From Flavobacteriales bacterium UBA974 (GTDB lineage: Bacteria > Bacteroidota > Bacteroidia > Flavobacteriales_D > Sanyastnellaceae): 64,000 nt of DNA. The notes below the pieces were generated by a model. It was given only the letters and a program-made list of their open reading frames with translations. It did not search any database and was not told the DNA's origin. This document shows positions 29,739 to 38,915 of this stretch, in pieces. Every line of letters begins with the position of its first letter. Positions within the stretch are counted from its first letter, which is position 1. Made by a program: the position numbers and the translations under genes. Location: contig DBBW01000024.1 of NCBI GenBank assembly GCA_002292405.1, positions 9,436 through 73,435 on the forward strand. Reading direction: 5' to 3'.

Positions 29739-30203
29739 TTAGTTTCTAAGACTGATATTTTGTGAGTGTTCCAGTGGCACCTCAATTTTAACACCCCAAG
29801 ACTTCCCGCTTACTATTCCAGATGCTGAGAAAGGAACTTCCTCTCCTTGTAAGAAATTTATGACATCTTTTTTTAAAATTTCTGCAATAGCTCCTTCTCT
29901 GGTAGCGACATGTAACCTTATTGTGGCAGTATCTCTTGCGCCAATATTTACTATTTTAGGTAAACTCACATACCCAGCGTCTACATCCCTAACTCTAAGT
30001 TTGATTTGCGTTTCGTTTAATTCTATTGGATATAAATTAGGGTTATAAATCTTCACGTCAAGGTTAGAGCGAAGTCCCTTGAGTCCAATCGCTACTTCTG
30101 AAAAATTGTCTACATTAATTACTTCAAGCTGCTTATAACATCCCGTCAAAGTCGAGATCGATACAATCGCTAAAAGCGGAAAGAAATAAAAATTACTTTT
30201 CAT
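29739..30203 (-). CDS. LEA type 2 (WHy-like) family lipoprotein
   Basis: A 154-residue protein with a lipoprotein signal peptide (ISTLTGC, acylated Cys22) and a single LEA_2/WHy domain. Visible are LDVKIYNPNLYPIELNETQIKLRV, the conserved N-P-N segment, ARDTATIRLHVATREGAI and EVPFSASGIVSGKSWGVKIEVP. The fold resembles fibronectin III, and the family is associated with stress or desiccation proteins, though its bacterial role is not established. Its start lies 11 bases within the 3' end of the dipeptidase gene, suggesting coupled translation. Confidence 0.83.
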   Translation of the reverse strand: MKSNFYFFPLLAIVSISTLTGCYKQLEVINVDNFSEVAIGLKGLRSNLDVKIYNPNLYPIELNETQIKLRVRDVDAGYVSLPKIVNIGARDTATIRLHVATREGAIAEILKKDVINFLQGEEVPFSASGIVSGKSWGVKIEVPLEHSQNISLRN

Positions 30204-31581
30204 GTAGCTGAGCGAAATGAGTGTAGAAATGAGGAATGGTTTCTATTCCTTTAAAGTAATTAAAAACGCCATAATGCTCATTGGGAGAATGAATTGCATC
30301 AGAATCTAATCCGAAACCAAACAGCACCGTTTTCAGACCTAAGATGCGCTCAAAAGAAGCTACAATAGGAATTGAACCTCCTGAACGAACTGGAATGGGT
30401 TCTTTTCCGAATGTATGCTTCATCGCGAGGGCGGCGGCGTGATAAGCTGGGCTATCGGTAGGGGTAATTGCAGGTGCAGCTCCATGCATTTCCGTCACTT
30501 TCACTTTTACACTTGAAGGTGCTATTTTCTTGAAGTGCTTTGTGAAAAGCTTCGTGATCGTTTCGTGGTCTTGGTGTGGTACAAGGCGCATTGATATTTT
30601 TGCAGTTGCAATAGACGCGATAACAGTCTTCGCACCATCTCCTGTATATCCTCCCCATATACCATTTACGTCTAAAGTAGGTCTAATGCTCATTCTCTCA
30701 TATGGAGTATAATCGGACTCCCCTTCATGCGCACCTATATCAATACTTGCTTTATGTGTTTCCTCAGAAAAAGGAGCCCTTGCCATAGCCGCTCTCTCAT
30801 CAGAAGTGAGTTCTAAGACGTCGTCGTAGAATCCATCAACTGTGATTCTTTGGTCTTCGTCTTTTAACGAAGAAATCATCTCAGCAAGAATATTAATCGG
30901 GTTGGGAGCAGAACCTCCGTAAAGTCCGCTATGTAAATCGCGGTTAGGTCCAGTAACCTCAACCTCTACATATGATAATCCACGTAGACCTACTGTAATA
31001 GACGGTGTGTCGTTAGCGAAAATTCCGGTATCGCTAACAAGGACAACGTCTGCCGACAGCTTTTTTTTATTTGATTCGATAAAGTCGTCAAGATGAGAGC
31101 TTCCAACTTCCTCCTCACCTTCAATAATAAATTTAATGTTGCAAGGCACATCGCCTTTAGATACCATAGCCTCAAGGGCTTTGACATGCATAAACATTTG
31201 GCCTTTATCGTCACAAGATCCTCTGGCAAAAATCGCCCCTTCAGGATGCTTATCTGTAACTTTAATGATAGGCTCGAAAGCTGGATTGTCCCAAAGGTCG
31301 ATAGGGTCAGGTGGTTGTACGTCATAGTGACCATAAACAAGCACTGTTGGAGCATCAACACTTGTTTGATATTCTCCAAAAACGATCGGATGTCCCGGTG
31401 TTTTAATAACCTCCACATTACTTGCTCCAGCTCTTTTTAGAGACGCTGCAACAGCTTCTGCACATTTCCTTACATCACCCTCAAAAGCAGGGTCTGCAGA
31501 TATTGATGGGATTCTTAAAATATCGAATAATTCGTCAAGCATACGTTGACGATTTTCTGTTATAAAACCTTTAATGTCCAT
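30193..31581 (-). CDS. M20 family dipeptidase (CNDP/PepV-like)
   Basis: A 462-residue cytoplasmic di-zinc peptidase that hydrolyses dipeptides and related substrates. Metal and catalytic motifs are YGHYDVQPPDP (first His-x-Asp), ARGSCDDKGQM (bridging Asp), IEGEEEVGSSHL (catalytic Glu pair), the dimerisation-domain HSGLYGG, RSGGSIPI, and the C-terminal metal His in SDAIHSPNEH. I chose the ATG at 31581 (MDIKGFITEN). The TTG six bases upstream would lie inside the -7 box and gives no family-like residues. TACATTTG ends three bases before this ATG, so the transcript is probably leaderless. The LEA-type lipoprotein gene overlaps the 3' end. Confidence 0.93.
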   Translation of the reverse strand: MDIKGFITENRQRMLDELFDILRIPSISADPAFEGDVRKCAEAVAASLKRAGASNVEVIKTPGHPIVFGEYQTSVDAPTVLVYGHYDVQPPDPIDLWDNPAFEPIIKVTDKHPEGAIFARGSCDDKGQMFMHVKALEAMVSKGDVPCNIKFIIEGEEEVGSSHLDDFIESNKKKLSADVVLVSDTGIFANDTPSITVGLRGLSYVEVEVTGPNRDLHSGLYGGSAPNPINILAEMISSLKDEDQRITVDGFYDDVLELTSDERAAMARAPFSEETHKASIDIGAHEGESDYTPYERMSIRPTLDVNGIWGGYTGDGAKTVIASIATAKISMRLVPHQDHETITKLFTKHFKKIAPSSVKVKVTEMHGAAPAITPTDSPAYHAAALAMKHTFGKEPIPVRSGGSIPIVASFERILGLKTVLFGFGLDSDAIHSPNEHYGVFNYFKGIETIPHFYTHFAQLHEK

Positions 31582-31584
31582 GCT

Positions 31585-31592
31585 CAAATGTA
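31585..31592 (-). promoter_or_regulatory. -7 box of the dipeptidase gene, leaderless spacing
   Basis: On the minus strand this is TACATTTG, a full match to TAnnTTTG. Only AGC separates it from the ATG at 31581. Initiation 3-4 bases after the box puts the first transcribed base at the A of ATG. Confidence 0.6.
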
Positions 31593-31609
31593 CAAAGGGA
31601 GTACTCAGC

Positions 31610-31617
31610 TATCTTTG
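31610..31617 (+). promoter_or_regulatory. -7 box of the proline dehydrogenase gene
   Basis: TATCTTTG is a full TAnnTTTG match, placed 28 bases before the chosen ATG at 31646. It shows that the ATG-like codons further upstream, included in the longest open frame, cannot be the real start from this promoter. Confidence 0.55.
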
Positions 31618-31645
31618 TAACGATTGGAAAAAGATTCTCAAAAAA

Positions 31646-32818
31646 ATGAGCAAAAATTCACTGCCTGATTTTAACAATACCGAGTTGGCATTTCGTCACT
31701 TATCAGACAAAGATCTTAGTCGTGGTAAAATGCTTTTTCAATTGTTAAGTCGCCCATGGTTAGTAAAATTGGGAAGTGTCTTAGCTCGTATTGCACTTTT
31801 CGTTAAATTCCCAATAGGTTGGGCCGTAAGGCCTACAGTTTATGCTCAGTTTTGTGGAGGTGAAGATATTTCCGATTCTGAAGAAACAATAGAACTTCTT
31901 TATAGAAGTGGTGTACGTACTATTTTAGATTATAGCGCAGAAGGTGTCGACACAGAAAAAGAATTAGATAGTACTTGTTCTGAAATTTTAAAAACGGTAA
32001 CTGCCGCTTCCAACGACCCGCGCCACGCTTTTGCTGTGTTTAAACCAAGTGGGCTTTCTCACAATGACCTTCTCGAGAAAGATCCTTCAAAGTTTACCTC
32101 TTTGGAAAAAGAGGCCTGGGAGAGAGTGGTTCGCCGAGTACGTTCAATTTGTGCTACCACATCTGAGGCAGGGGGAAGCGTTTTAATAGATGCTGAGGAA
32201 ACATGGCTTCAGGATGCAATTGACAAATTGGCTGAAGACATGATGACTGACTTTAATCGCGAAAGAGCGGTCGTCTTCACCACAGCTCAACTCTACCGCC
32301 ACGACCGACTCGCCTTTATAAAAGATCTCGCATCTCGAGCTGAAGAAGGTGACTATATCGTAGGTGTTAAACTGGTAAGAGGTGCGTATATGGAAAAGGA
32401 ACGTGAACGGGCTGAAAAAAACTCATACCCCTCTCCTATACAAGTTGACAAAGCCGCAACGGACTCTGATTTTGATTTGGCTGTAGAATTCTGCCTAGAT
32501 AATCTCGATAGAGTAAACCTATTTTGTGGTTCACATAATGAGAAAAGCAACATAAAGCTATGTGAGATGATGAAAGAACGAGGCCTTTCTTCAGACGACA
32601 ACCGCATCACATTCTCTCAACTCCTAGGTATGAGTGATCCCATTACTTTTAATCTGGCTGCACACGGTTATAATGTTGCGAAATACGTCCCCTACGGTCC
32701 CATCCGCGAGGCAATGCCTTATCTGATTCGTCGTGCAAAAGAGAATACTTCCGTAGCAGGACAAACTTCCCGCGAGCTAACTCTTATCCGCTCCGAAATA
32801 GAGAGGCGTAAGCGTTAA
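31646..32818 (+). CDS. putA: proline dehydrogenase
   Basis: This FAD enzyme oxidises proline to delta-1-pyrroline-5-carboxylate and passes electrons to quinone at the inner membrane. The 390 residues form the single-domain ProDH barrel of Bacteroidota. Motifs include GVRTILDYSAEGVDTE, VLIDAEETWLQDAID, TAQLYRHDR, GVKLVRGAYMEKERERA, FCGSHNEKSN, FSQLLGMSD and the C-terminal KYVPYGPIREAMPYLIRRAKENTS, which bind FAD and substrate. The ATG at 31646 gives MSKNSLPDFNNTELAF, the usual N-terminus; an upstream in-frame start at 31574 would overlap the divergent dipeptidase start. The P5C dehydrogenase half is not in the window; the symbol is used in its monofunctional sense. Confidence 0.93.
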   Translation: MSKNSLPDFNNTELAFRHLSDKDLSRGKMLFQLLSRPWLVKLGSVLARIALFVKFPIGWAVRPTVYAQFCGGEDISDSEETIELLYRSGVRTILDYSAEGVDTEKELDSTCSEILKTVTAASNDPRHAFAVFKPSGLSHNDLLEKDPSKFTSLEKEAWERVVRRVRSICATTSEAGGSVLIDAEETWLQDAIDKLAEDMMTDFNRERAVVFTTAQLYRHDRLAFIKDLASRAEEGDYIVGVKLVRGAYMEKERERAEKNSYPSPIQVDKAATDSDFDLAVEFCLDNLDRVNLFCGSHNEKSNIKLCEMMKERGLSSDDNRITFSQLLGMSDPITFNLAAHGYNVAKYVPYGPIREAMPYLIRRAKENTSVAGQTSRELTLIRSEIERRKR

Positions 32819-32827
32819 TAACTACAA

Positions 32828-33235
32828 ATGGCGTCAATAACACTCATACTAGGTTTTGTATTTATCGGAATCACTATGAAAGTAATTGCGACTTCCATTA
32901 TGGACTTCATTAAGTATAGAGACCCTCGACTTAAAGGAGAGACGTATTTGTGGATGCTTCCCGTATACGCAGTCGTTCCGTATATCTATCTGTTCGTGAC
33001 AAGTACGTTTAAAGATTCCGGGTGGATTGTTAAGGGATTCATATACATGATTGCTTTCTACCTTTTAGAACTCATGGCAGGGTTAATTATAAAAGCGCTC
33101 GTGGGAGTTTCACCTTGGAATTACAAGGATTATAGATTTCACTTTAAAGAGGTAATCTGTTTAGAGTATGCCCCTGTTTGGTTTATCTATGGAGTAGTAG
33201 GCGAAAGGTACTATGAATTTTTAACCGCGATTTAA
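32828..33235 (+). CDS. small multi-helix membrane protein, CmpB-like putative ABC permease family
   Basis: A 135-residue protein with about four hydrophobic helices (ITLILGFVFIGITMKVIA, WMLPVYAVVPYIYLFVTS, GFIYMIAFYLLELMAGLII, LEYAPVWFIYGVVGE). The segment VGVSPWNYKDYRFHFKEVICLEYAPVWFIYG resembles the 'PWDYS......G.I.L.f...W...G' signature of the ABC_trans_CmpB family (PF06541), whose function is unproven despite its name. It begins 9 bases after the proline dehydrogenase stop and is probably cotranscribed with it. The family assignment is from memory of the motif. Confidence 0.65.
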   Translation: MASITLILGFVFIGITMKVIATSIMDFIKYRDPRLKGETYLWMLPVYAVVPYIYLFVTSTFKDSGWIVKGFIYMIAFYLLELMAGLIIKALVGVSPWNYKDYRFHFKEVICLEYAPVWFIYGVVGERYYEFLTAI

Positions 33236-33259
33236 TTCTTAAATCAAGGAAGGGTCAGA

Positions 33260-35515
33260 TTATATATTTACTGATACTCCAATCCTTAACGCTCTAGGCA
33301 TATTAGGTCGCAGTCCATATGGACGTCGAGCTACAGCATATGTTCTATCCAACAGGTTTGTTACACCTAAGTTTACATTGAGGTGGTTAGACACTTCGTA
33401 CCTAATACCCGTGTCAAATATTAATGATTCGTCCGTTGATTCTGACGAGAGAATTACGCCTTGACCAGCCAGAGTTCTCATTGCTGAAGTATAGCGTCCA
33501 CTAATGTCAATTGCAAATTTTTCGTGCTCTAAAGAAGTAACCAATGAGAGTTGATGTGGAGCAAGATAAGGGAGAGCATCCCCAACCTCTACATTGCCCC
33601 AAGCTCCGAAATCGCTATCGAATGCATTCGTAAATGTTGCGTCGGTGTAGGTATAAGCAATACGGACAGGCATCGAGATATGATCGAAAGGTCCATCGGT
33701 GAAAGGATCCACCGCCAATTCGAATTCTAAACCGTTTGCCATGGCAGACCCTCCATTAAATAAATCTCCAGACCCTGTTCCACCTGATGCATTTAAATCT
33801 ACTCCAAGAAGATTGGAGTAGTTGTTTGAGAAAATGACCATCTGCGCTGATACATTACGGTGAGAAAATCTAACCCCTAACTCTGAATTAATAGAGAGCT
33901 CAGGTTCTGTTTCTGGCTTAGATCCCGGAGGAATAAAACCTCTGTGTACACCTGTGAAAACGTCGAGCGCACTTGAGATTTGGTAATTAAGGCCAACTCC
34001 TGGAAGGAGTACAGAAACGCTATTTACACGGTAATCTCCATCTCCGAGGCGCTCTAGATCAGACGAACCGTAGTCGTAGCGCTCGAAGGATATGTTTTCG
34101 TGACGCAGACCAGGAGTCAAGGTGAAGTCTCCGAAATGTAACGTAGCTCTAAGATAGTTCGCGAGCGCGGTAGCGGATTCAACCCTGTTTCCTGCTGTTC
34201 CATGGATACCTGGTGTAACAAGCTCCATGGTTCCGTTGTCCATAGCGTAGCGGTCACGCCATTGGAACCTGTCAACCAAGTCCCGGTGAAGGCGAGAACC
34301 GAATATAATTCTGTTTTTAACTTCCGCTTTTCCGAAAGTATAAATCAGACGAGATTGAATGCCCTGTGCGAAGTAATTTCTATTGTTTGCTTTAACATCA
34401 AGACCAGCTAAACCTATCGTAGATGAGCCTGTGAGATATGAATAACCTTCGGAGAAATCATCTGGTGAATTTAGAATTTCTCCAAGGTCCATTGTCATTC
34501 CAGTAGAATCCACAGCTCGATCAAGCTTGTACCAATTTCTATGAAATGTAGTTCTGTAGAGATCTGTTTTAATCTCGAGTCTTTTAGATGGAGCAGCCGT
34601 GTGGGTGAGAACTGCTTGGCTTTGGTTGGTGTTCATCACGTCCTGTACGCTAGCTGCATAACGGCGGTTGGGCGTGATCGTGAAATCTTCTTCTGACAGA
34701 CCCAAATATGTTTCGTAAGACGTTTCAGTAACGTCCGCTAACTTTAACTGCAGAGATTGTTTTACTGAAGCTGAAACTGGCGATGACCATTTGAACTTTG
34801 CCAAGCGGTCTGATTTAATGAATCCAAGAGGGTCCTCGTTGTCAAGAGTTTTAAATCCATCTGACCCAATTTCTAAAAATTCGATGAGGTAGCCGAAAGT
34901 TCCTTTGCTAGAAGTAACAGAATTCCCTACATACATATGTACATAACGGTTTTTAAACGATCCATGAGACATTGAAAACGAAGCTGTTTCAACATCTGGG
35001 ATTTGTGTGGAGATAAGGTTGATTGCGCCGGATGCTGTTTGTGGACCGAAGGCTATTTGGCTTGAACCCTTAAGAATTTCAACTGAAGACATGCGGGCGA
35101 TCGAAGGAAAATAGTACGCAGAAGAAGCCGTGTATGGAGCAGGTGCGATGAGGACCCCATCTTCCATAATCGTGATTCGAGAAGAGCGCTCAGTTCCAGA
35201 ACCACGAAGACCGATGTTGGGCCTGAGACCAAACCCATCCTCCTCAGTAATGTTCACTCCAGCTACCGTTCTTAAAGTGCGGAGAGGATCTGTATATGAA
35301 AAACGTTTAAGTTCTTTTGTCGTGATTAAATGCAGTGAACCCGGAACTTCGTCCAGACCTGAAGCACCAGAAGCAAGACCTACAGCAGATACTGTAGCCT
35401 CGGGAATTCCATGCCACATGGATACCATTTGAAAGGTGGAGTCTTGAGCAAAAAATGAGGGGCAAGCTAAGCAAAATAAAGCCGCAGAAATAAATTTAAT
35501 TCGACGTGTTTTCAT
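33260..35515 (-). CDS. TonB-dependent receptor, FecA-like
   Basis: A 751-residue outer-membrane receptor that would import a ligand, possibly a ferric siderophore, using TonB. Signal peptide (FISAALFCLACPSFFAQ), plug domain (about 40-180) with EVPGSLHLITTKELKRFSYTD and FGLRPNIGLRGSGTERSSRITIMEDGVLIAPAPYTASSAYYFP, the second resembling the FecA plug, then a 22-strand barrel. The C-terminus ends in LRIGVSVNI, an aromatic/hydrophobic last strand. The start is the ATG at 35515, directly before the signal peptide; the longer frame adds 11 residues without sense. AATATTTG lies four bases before this ATG. No siderophore or ferric reductase genes are nearby, so the ligand is unknown. Confidence 0.9.
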   Translation of the reverse strand: MKTRRIKFISAALFCLACPSFFAQDSTFQMVSMWHGIPEATVSAVGLASGASGLDEVPGSLHLITTKELKRFSYTDPLRTLRTVAGVNITEEDGFGLRPNIGLRGSGTERSSRITIMEDGVLIAPAPYTASSAYYFPSIARMSSVEILKGSSQIAFGPQTASGAINLISTQIPDVETASFSMSHGSFKNRYVHMYVGNSVTSSKGTFGYLIEFLEIGSDGFKTLDNEDPLGFIKSDRLAKFKWSSPVSASVKQSLQLKLADVTETSYETYLGLSEEDFTITPNRRYAASVQDVMNTNQSQAVLTHTAAPSKRLEIKTDLYRTTFHRNWYKLDRAVDSTGMTMDLGEILNSPDDFSEGYSYLTGSSTIGLAGLDVKANNRNYFAQGIQSRLIYTFGKAEVKNRIIFGSRLHRDLVDRFQWRDRYAMDNGTMELVTPGIHGTAGNRVESATALANYLRATLHFGDFTLTPGLRHENISFERYDYGSSDLERLGDGDYRVNSVSVLLPGVGLNYQISSALDVFTGVHRGFIPPGSKPETEPELSINSELGVRFSHRNVSAQMVIFSNNYSNLLGVDLNASGGTGSGDLFNGGSAMANGLEFELAVDPFTDGPFDHISMPVRIAYTYTDATFTNAFDSDFGAWGNVEVGDALPYLAPHQLSLVTSLEHEKFAIDISGRYTSAMRTLAGQGVILSSESTDESLIFDTGIRYEVSNHLNVNLGVTNLLDRTYAVARRPYGLRPNMPRALRIGVSVNI

Positions 35516-35519
35516 GGTG

Positions 35520-35527
35520 CAAATATT
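35520..35527 (-). promoter_or_regulatory. candidate -7 box of the FecA-like receptor gene, leaderless spacing
   Basis: On the minus strand AATATTTG (one mismatch to TAnnTTTG) is followed by CACC and the ATG at 35515. Confidence 0.4.
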
Positions 35528-35596
35528 CCATCTTAACGTTAGTATCACAATACCATAAAGACGGTATTTAGACTTAGTCTAAATAAAAATATCTAG

Positions 35597-36529
35597 CTAC
35601 TCGATGTCTACAATCGTCTGACTTGATAGTCCGAAGCACCCAAATCCACTACTTATGTTAGAATACATAAGTGTCGGTTCTGCGAAAAAATCAAACCCTC
35701 CTGACAAATAATCTCCAGCACTTTCATAGAATTTTGCTAGCTCTGGACTAAGAGCCTTGACTCGCATTCTGAGAGCCACCGATTCCACCCCCTTTTCATC
35801 CTCAGTTGACTTTGAAAAGAATGTTAAGTCTTCCAGTCCATTTGACCAACCACTAGCATTCATGTCAGATACAATCAATCCACCCGTAATAGGCTCTTGT
35901 GTAATTCTTTGATCATTTTGATTCCTAAGCCAAACTTGATTCCATCCCAAAGTATCTAATGTAAAGGCATCAATGTAAAGCGCATCAACATAAATTAGAT
36001 ATGAATCGTCTACATCAGAATGGTTTACCAAATCAAGAGTATACACGTCTTGTATAACCTCCCCATACCAAGGAGAATTTGTTGTGTCCCCTCTATACTC
36101 ATATGTTAATGACACTTCCGGAATGGGTGGCATCATGTTCGAAGCTGTCACTGGATCAAAACCTGGTGCATCAACGTTTAACGTCATCATACCGTCGAAA
36201 TGTCCAAAAGTATCGTCGAGGGTTAGTTTGTAAGCGAAATCCACAAAGTCATCCTCTCCAAGAGTATACACAATATCCTCTTCACCTAGACTAAGAGAAA
36301 TGACTGCCCCATCCACAGGCAGAGGTCCTGCCGCATCTAAAACAGAGGCGGTACTTGTTACTTGCGCCACGATTTGGTTGTCCGTATCTCCAGCAATTAC
36401 TGTAACGGCAAGGCGAGGGGTGTGCTCTGGGAATTCGATTTCGTGAACGACTCCATCTGCGAATCGATCACAGCTGACAAAACCTATGGCAGCGGTTAAA
36501 GCTATTGAAAATATGAAATTATTTTTCAT
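35597..36529 (-). CDS. DUF4249 domain-containing lipoprotein
   Basis: A 310-residue lipoprotein (lipobox IGFVSC, acylated Cys20). The DUF4249 domain runs through nearly the whole mature part: RLAVTVIAGDTDNQIVAQVTSTASVLD, PVDGAVISLSLGEEDIVYTL and the closing FFAEPTLMYSNISSGFGCFGLSSQTIVDI. Members of this family are commonly encoded directly after a carboxypeptidase-regulatory-domain TonB receptor, as here (23 bases downstream), and are presumed surface or periplasmic partners of that receptor, similar in concept to SusD. Its substrate is unknown. Confidence 0.87.
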   Translation of the reverse strand: MKNNFIFSIALTAAIGFVSCDRFADGVVHEIEFPEHTPRLAVTVIAGDTDNQIVAQVTSTASVLDAAGPLPVDGAVISLSLGEEDIVYTLGEDDFVDFAYKLTLDDTFGHFDGMMTLNVDAPGFDPVTASNMMPPIPEVSLTYEYRGDTTNSPWYGEVIQDVYTLDLVNHSDVDDSYLIYVDALYIDAFTLDTLGWNQVWLRNQNDQRITQEPITGGLIVSDMNASGWSNGLEDLTFFSKSTEDEKGVESVALRMRVKALSPELAKFYESAGDYLSGGFDFFAEPTLMYSNISSGFGCFGLSSQTIVDIE

Positions 36530-36552
36530 TTTACGGAGTGTTTATCTAGCAA

Positions 36553-38904
36553 TTAAAAGGAGAAGCGCCATGCTATAGATGGGATAATCGGGAAAATTCC
36601 GTACTCTCTTATCACAGGGTTGCCATTGTCATCTTCGTCAGTTTGGGCAAAGAATGGGTTAAGATTGTTGTACGCGTTATATACACTGAATATTAAATGT
36701 CTTGTACCGTTTTCTCGAATTTTAGTTCGGGTTAACGAAAGGTCCAGCCTGTGATATGGACTCATTCTAAAAGCGTTTTTCTCAGAAGGAACCTCAGCCG
36801 AAAATGTATAGATCTCCTCTCCTGTACCATCTGGAACATAGGCGGAGAAGGAAGATTCACTTAATGTAAGGGCTCTTCCTGTACCATATAGCCAAACAGC
36901 AGATCCAGTCCATTTGTCAGTGAAATCATGGGTGACAACGAAACTCACATCATGACGTCTGTCATACGTAAATGGATACCAGTTTCCACTGTTGATGTCA
37001 TCGAATTGGCGGTTAGACCAAGAAAGTGTATAGCCGATCCATCCCGTTGTACGGCCATATTTTTTTTGGACTAAAAGCTCTGTACCGTAGGCATTGCCTA
37101 TACCTTGCGTCACTTGATCTTCCCAGTCCGTGTCCAGACTAAAGAGGAAACTAGCTCCCTCTTTGTAACTCAGCAATCCTTCCATTCCCTTATAATATCC
37201 TTCAAGTGACACCTCGATGTCACCGAAGGTTTTTGAAACTCCCATCGCCACCTGCCAGCTTTGTTGAGGGCGGATACGAGCAGTAGAAGGAACCCAAAGG
37301 TCTGTGGGGAGACCCAGTCCTTCATTCGTGAGTAGGTTTACATATTGTGCCATTCGTGCGAAAGATGCCTTAAAAGCATAACCTCCAGGAAGGCGATAGT
37401 TGAGGGCAGCTCTCGGCTGAATAGAGTTATAAGAAGTGTCTTGCACCATTAGAATAGAAGCGTGAACACCCAAGTTGAGCTTTAAACGCTCGCTTAACTC
37501 AAACTCATCCTCAACATATAAAAATGCCTCATCCGACTTGATGTCTGCTGGTCCTAAAAGAGTATCTAAAGCTGGAGTATCTCCAAAATCAAGTTCAAGA
37601 GATGTCGCTCCAGGGCTGAAAGTGTGATTTGTCCAGTTGGCTCCAAATTTTATATAATGCCTCGCATTGGGAGCAAAGTCAAAATCTATTCGACCTGAAA
37701 AATCTTCAATTCCAGAGTTGTAAAGCGCAGCCATACTAAGAGTATCTTCAAACTGTTCCGTAATTTCAATCCCTGTGTTGAAATTATAAAGTGATCGAGT
37801 TAGGGTGGTATTGGAGAAAAGTCTGGGGGACCATTCTCGATTCCATCTTAAAGCTTGAATCTCATTTTTCCAATCTAACCCGAAGTCTAAAGTTGAACTG
37901 TTGATCCCGTAATTTTCCGCTGAAGCAATACCGAAATCATCTTCACCTTTGAACGCACTTAAATAGAGGCGGTCTTTTGGACCTATTCGCCAGTTGAGTT
38001 TTCCGTTCAGATCATAAAAATAATATCTCGGATCAGTCGTAACATCAGGATTGTTGCGATTTGCTTGAGCAATAATTGGATTAATTAAGAGGTCTAAGTA
38101 TGTTCTTCTGGCGCTAAGCATAAAAGATGCCTTGTCTTCTACTATGGGTCCTTCAACTGTAAGCTTAGAAGCAATAATTGAAACTGTAGCATCGGCGTGG
38201 TATTCCTTCATATGGCCGTCCTTCATGTAGATCTCTAAAATAGAACTGAGACGGCCACCGAATCGTGCGGGGAATCCACCCTTGGTGATACTCATATTCT
38301 TTACCGCATCAGCATTGAATACTGAGAAAAACCCGAAAAGATGATTTACACTGTAAAGTGGGACACCATCTAGGAGCATGAGGTTTTGATCTGGTGATCC
38401 GCCGCGCACGTATAAACCACTGGTCCCCTCCCCTCCTGATTGTACTCCTGGCAAGAGTTGAAGAACCTTGAGTAGGTCCACTTCTCCGCCTATGGCCGGG
38501 AGTCTTTTTACTTGGTCGATGGGAATCTCCATTTTCGACATTTGAACCTGCTCCTCTATTTTATTAAGCGACTCAGCTGACACAACGGCTTCTTTCAGTT
38601 TTGTTCCTGCAATTAGGTTGATATCCATCTTGATATTCATGCTCAAGTCTATCTCGAATCGCTGTGGCGTATATCCTATATAAGTTACAATAATATTGTG
38701 TTTCCCTTCAGGCAGAGTAAGTGAGTAGAATCCATAAATATTAGCCGCAACCCCCTGCTTTGTGTCTTCACACCAAACAGTCGCCCCTAGAAGCTGCTCT
38801 CCGCTGACAGCATCTTGAACGTGACCTGAAAGAGTTTGGGCAAAAGAATTGACCGAAAACAACAATTGGACGGTAAGAAATAAAAAAAACAAGCGCTTAT
38901 ACAT
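36553..38904 (-). CDS. TonB-dependent receptor with N-terminal carboxypeptidase regulatory-like domain
   Basis: A 783-residue outer-membrane transporter of the SusC/CirA-like class. Order of parts: signal peptide (LFFLFLTVQLLFSVNSFAQ), carboxypeptidase-regulatory-like domain (about 25-105; LSGHVQDAVSGEQLLGATVWCEDTKQG), plug (about 120-240; RLPAIGGEVDLLKVLQLLPGVQSGGEGTSGLYVRGGSPDQNLMLLDGVPLY), then the barrel, ending FPIIPSIAWRFSF. The ATG at 38904 is placed directly before the signal peptide. It is the first gene of a pair with the DUF4249 lipoprotein. Its start codon is only 11 bases from that of the divergent dehydrogenase gene, an unusually tight arrangement. Substrate unknown. Confidence 0.92.
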   Translation of the reverse strand: MYKRLFFLFLTVQLLFSVNSFAQTLSGHVQDAVSGEQLLGATVWCEDTKQGVAANIYGFYSLTLPEGKHNIIVTYIGYTPQRFEIDLSMNIKMDINLIAGTKLKEAVVSAESLNKIEEQVQMSKMEIPIDQVKRLPAIGGEVDLLKVLQLLPGVQSGGEGTSGLYVRGGSPDQNLMLLDGVPLYSVNHLFGFFSVFNADAVKNMSITKGGFPARFGGRLSSILEIYMKDGHMKEYHADATVSIIASKLTVEGPIVEDKASFMLSARRTYLDLLINPIIAQANRNNPDVTTDPRYYFYDLNGKLNWRIGPKDRLYLSAFKGEDDFGIASAENYGINSSTLDFGLDWKNEIQALRWNREWSPRLFSNTTLTRSLYNFNTGIEITEQFEDTLSMAALYNSGIEDFSGRIDFDFAPNARHYIKFGANWTNHTFSPGATSLELDFGDTPALDTLLGPADIKSDEAFLYVEDEFELSERLKLNLGVHASILMVQDTSYNSIQPRAALNYRLPGGYAFKASFARMAQYVNLLTNEGLGLPTDLWVPSTARIRPQQSWQVAMGVSKTFGDIEVSLEGYYKGMEGLLSYKEGASFLFSLDTDWEDQVTQGIGNAYGTELLVQKKYGRTTGWIGYTLSWSNRQFDDINSGNWYPFTYDRRHDVSFVVTHDFTDKWTGSAVWLYGTGRALTLSESSFSAYVPDGTGEEIYTFSAEVPSEKNAFRMSPYHRLDLSLTRTKIRENGTRHLIFSVYNAYNNLNPFFAQTDEDDNGNPVIREYGIFPIIPSIAWRFSF

Positions 38905-38911
38905 ACCTTTG
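38904..38911 (+). promoter_or_regulatory. -7 box of the sugar-dehydrogenase-like gene, leaderless spacing
   Basis: TACCTTTG is a full TAnnTTTG match. AAAA separates it from the GTG at 38916. The first base of the box is also the last complement base of the divergent receptor's start codon, so the box lies in the 11-base gap plus one. Confidence 0.6.
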
Positions 38912-38915
38912 AAAA

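Noticed and set aside
29732..29760. Possible hairpin between two convergent genes (CTTAG/CTAAG with flanking AAATAT/ATATTT)
   Set aside because: The stem is short, A/T-rich and has a four-base bulge, and there is no clear T tract in either direction; too weak to list as a terminator.
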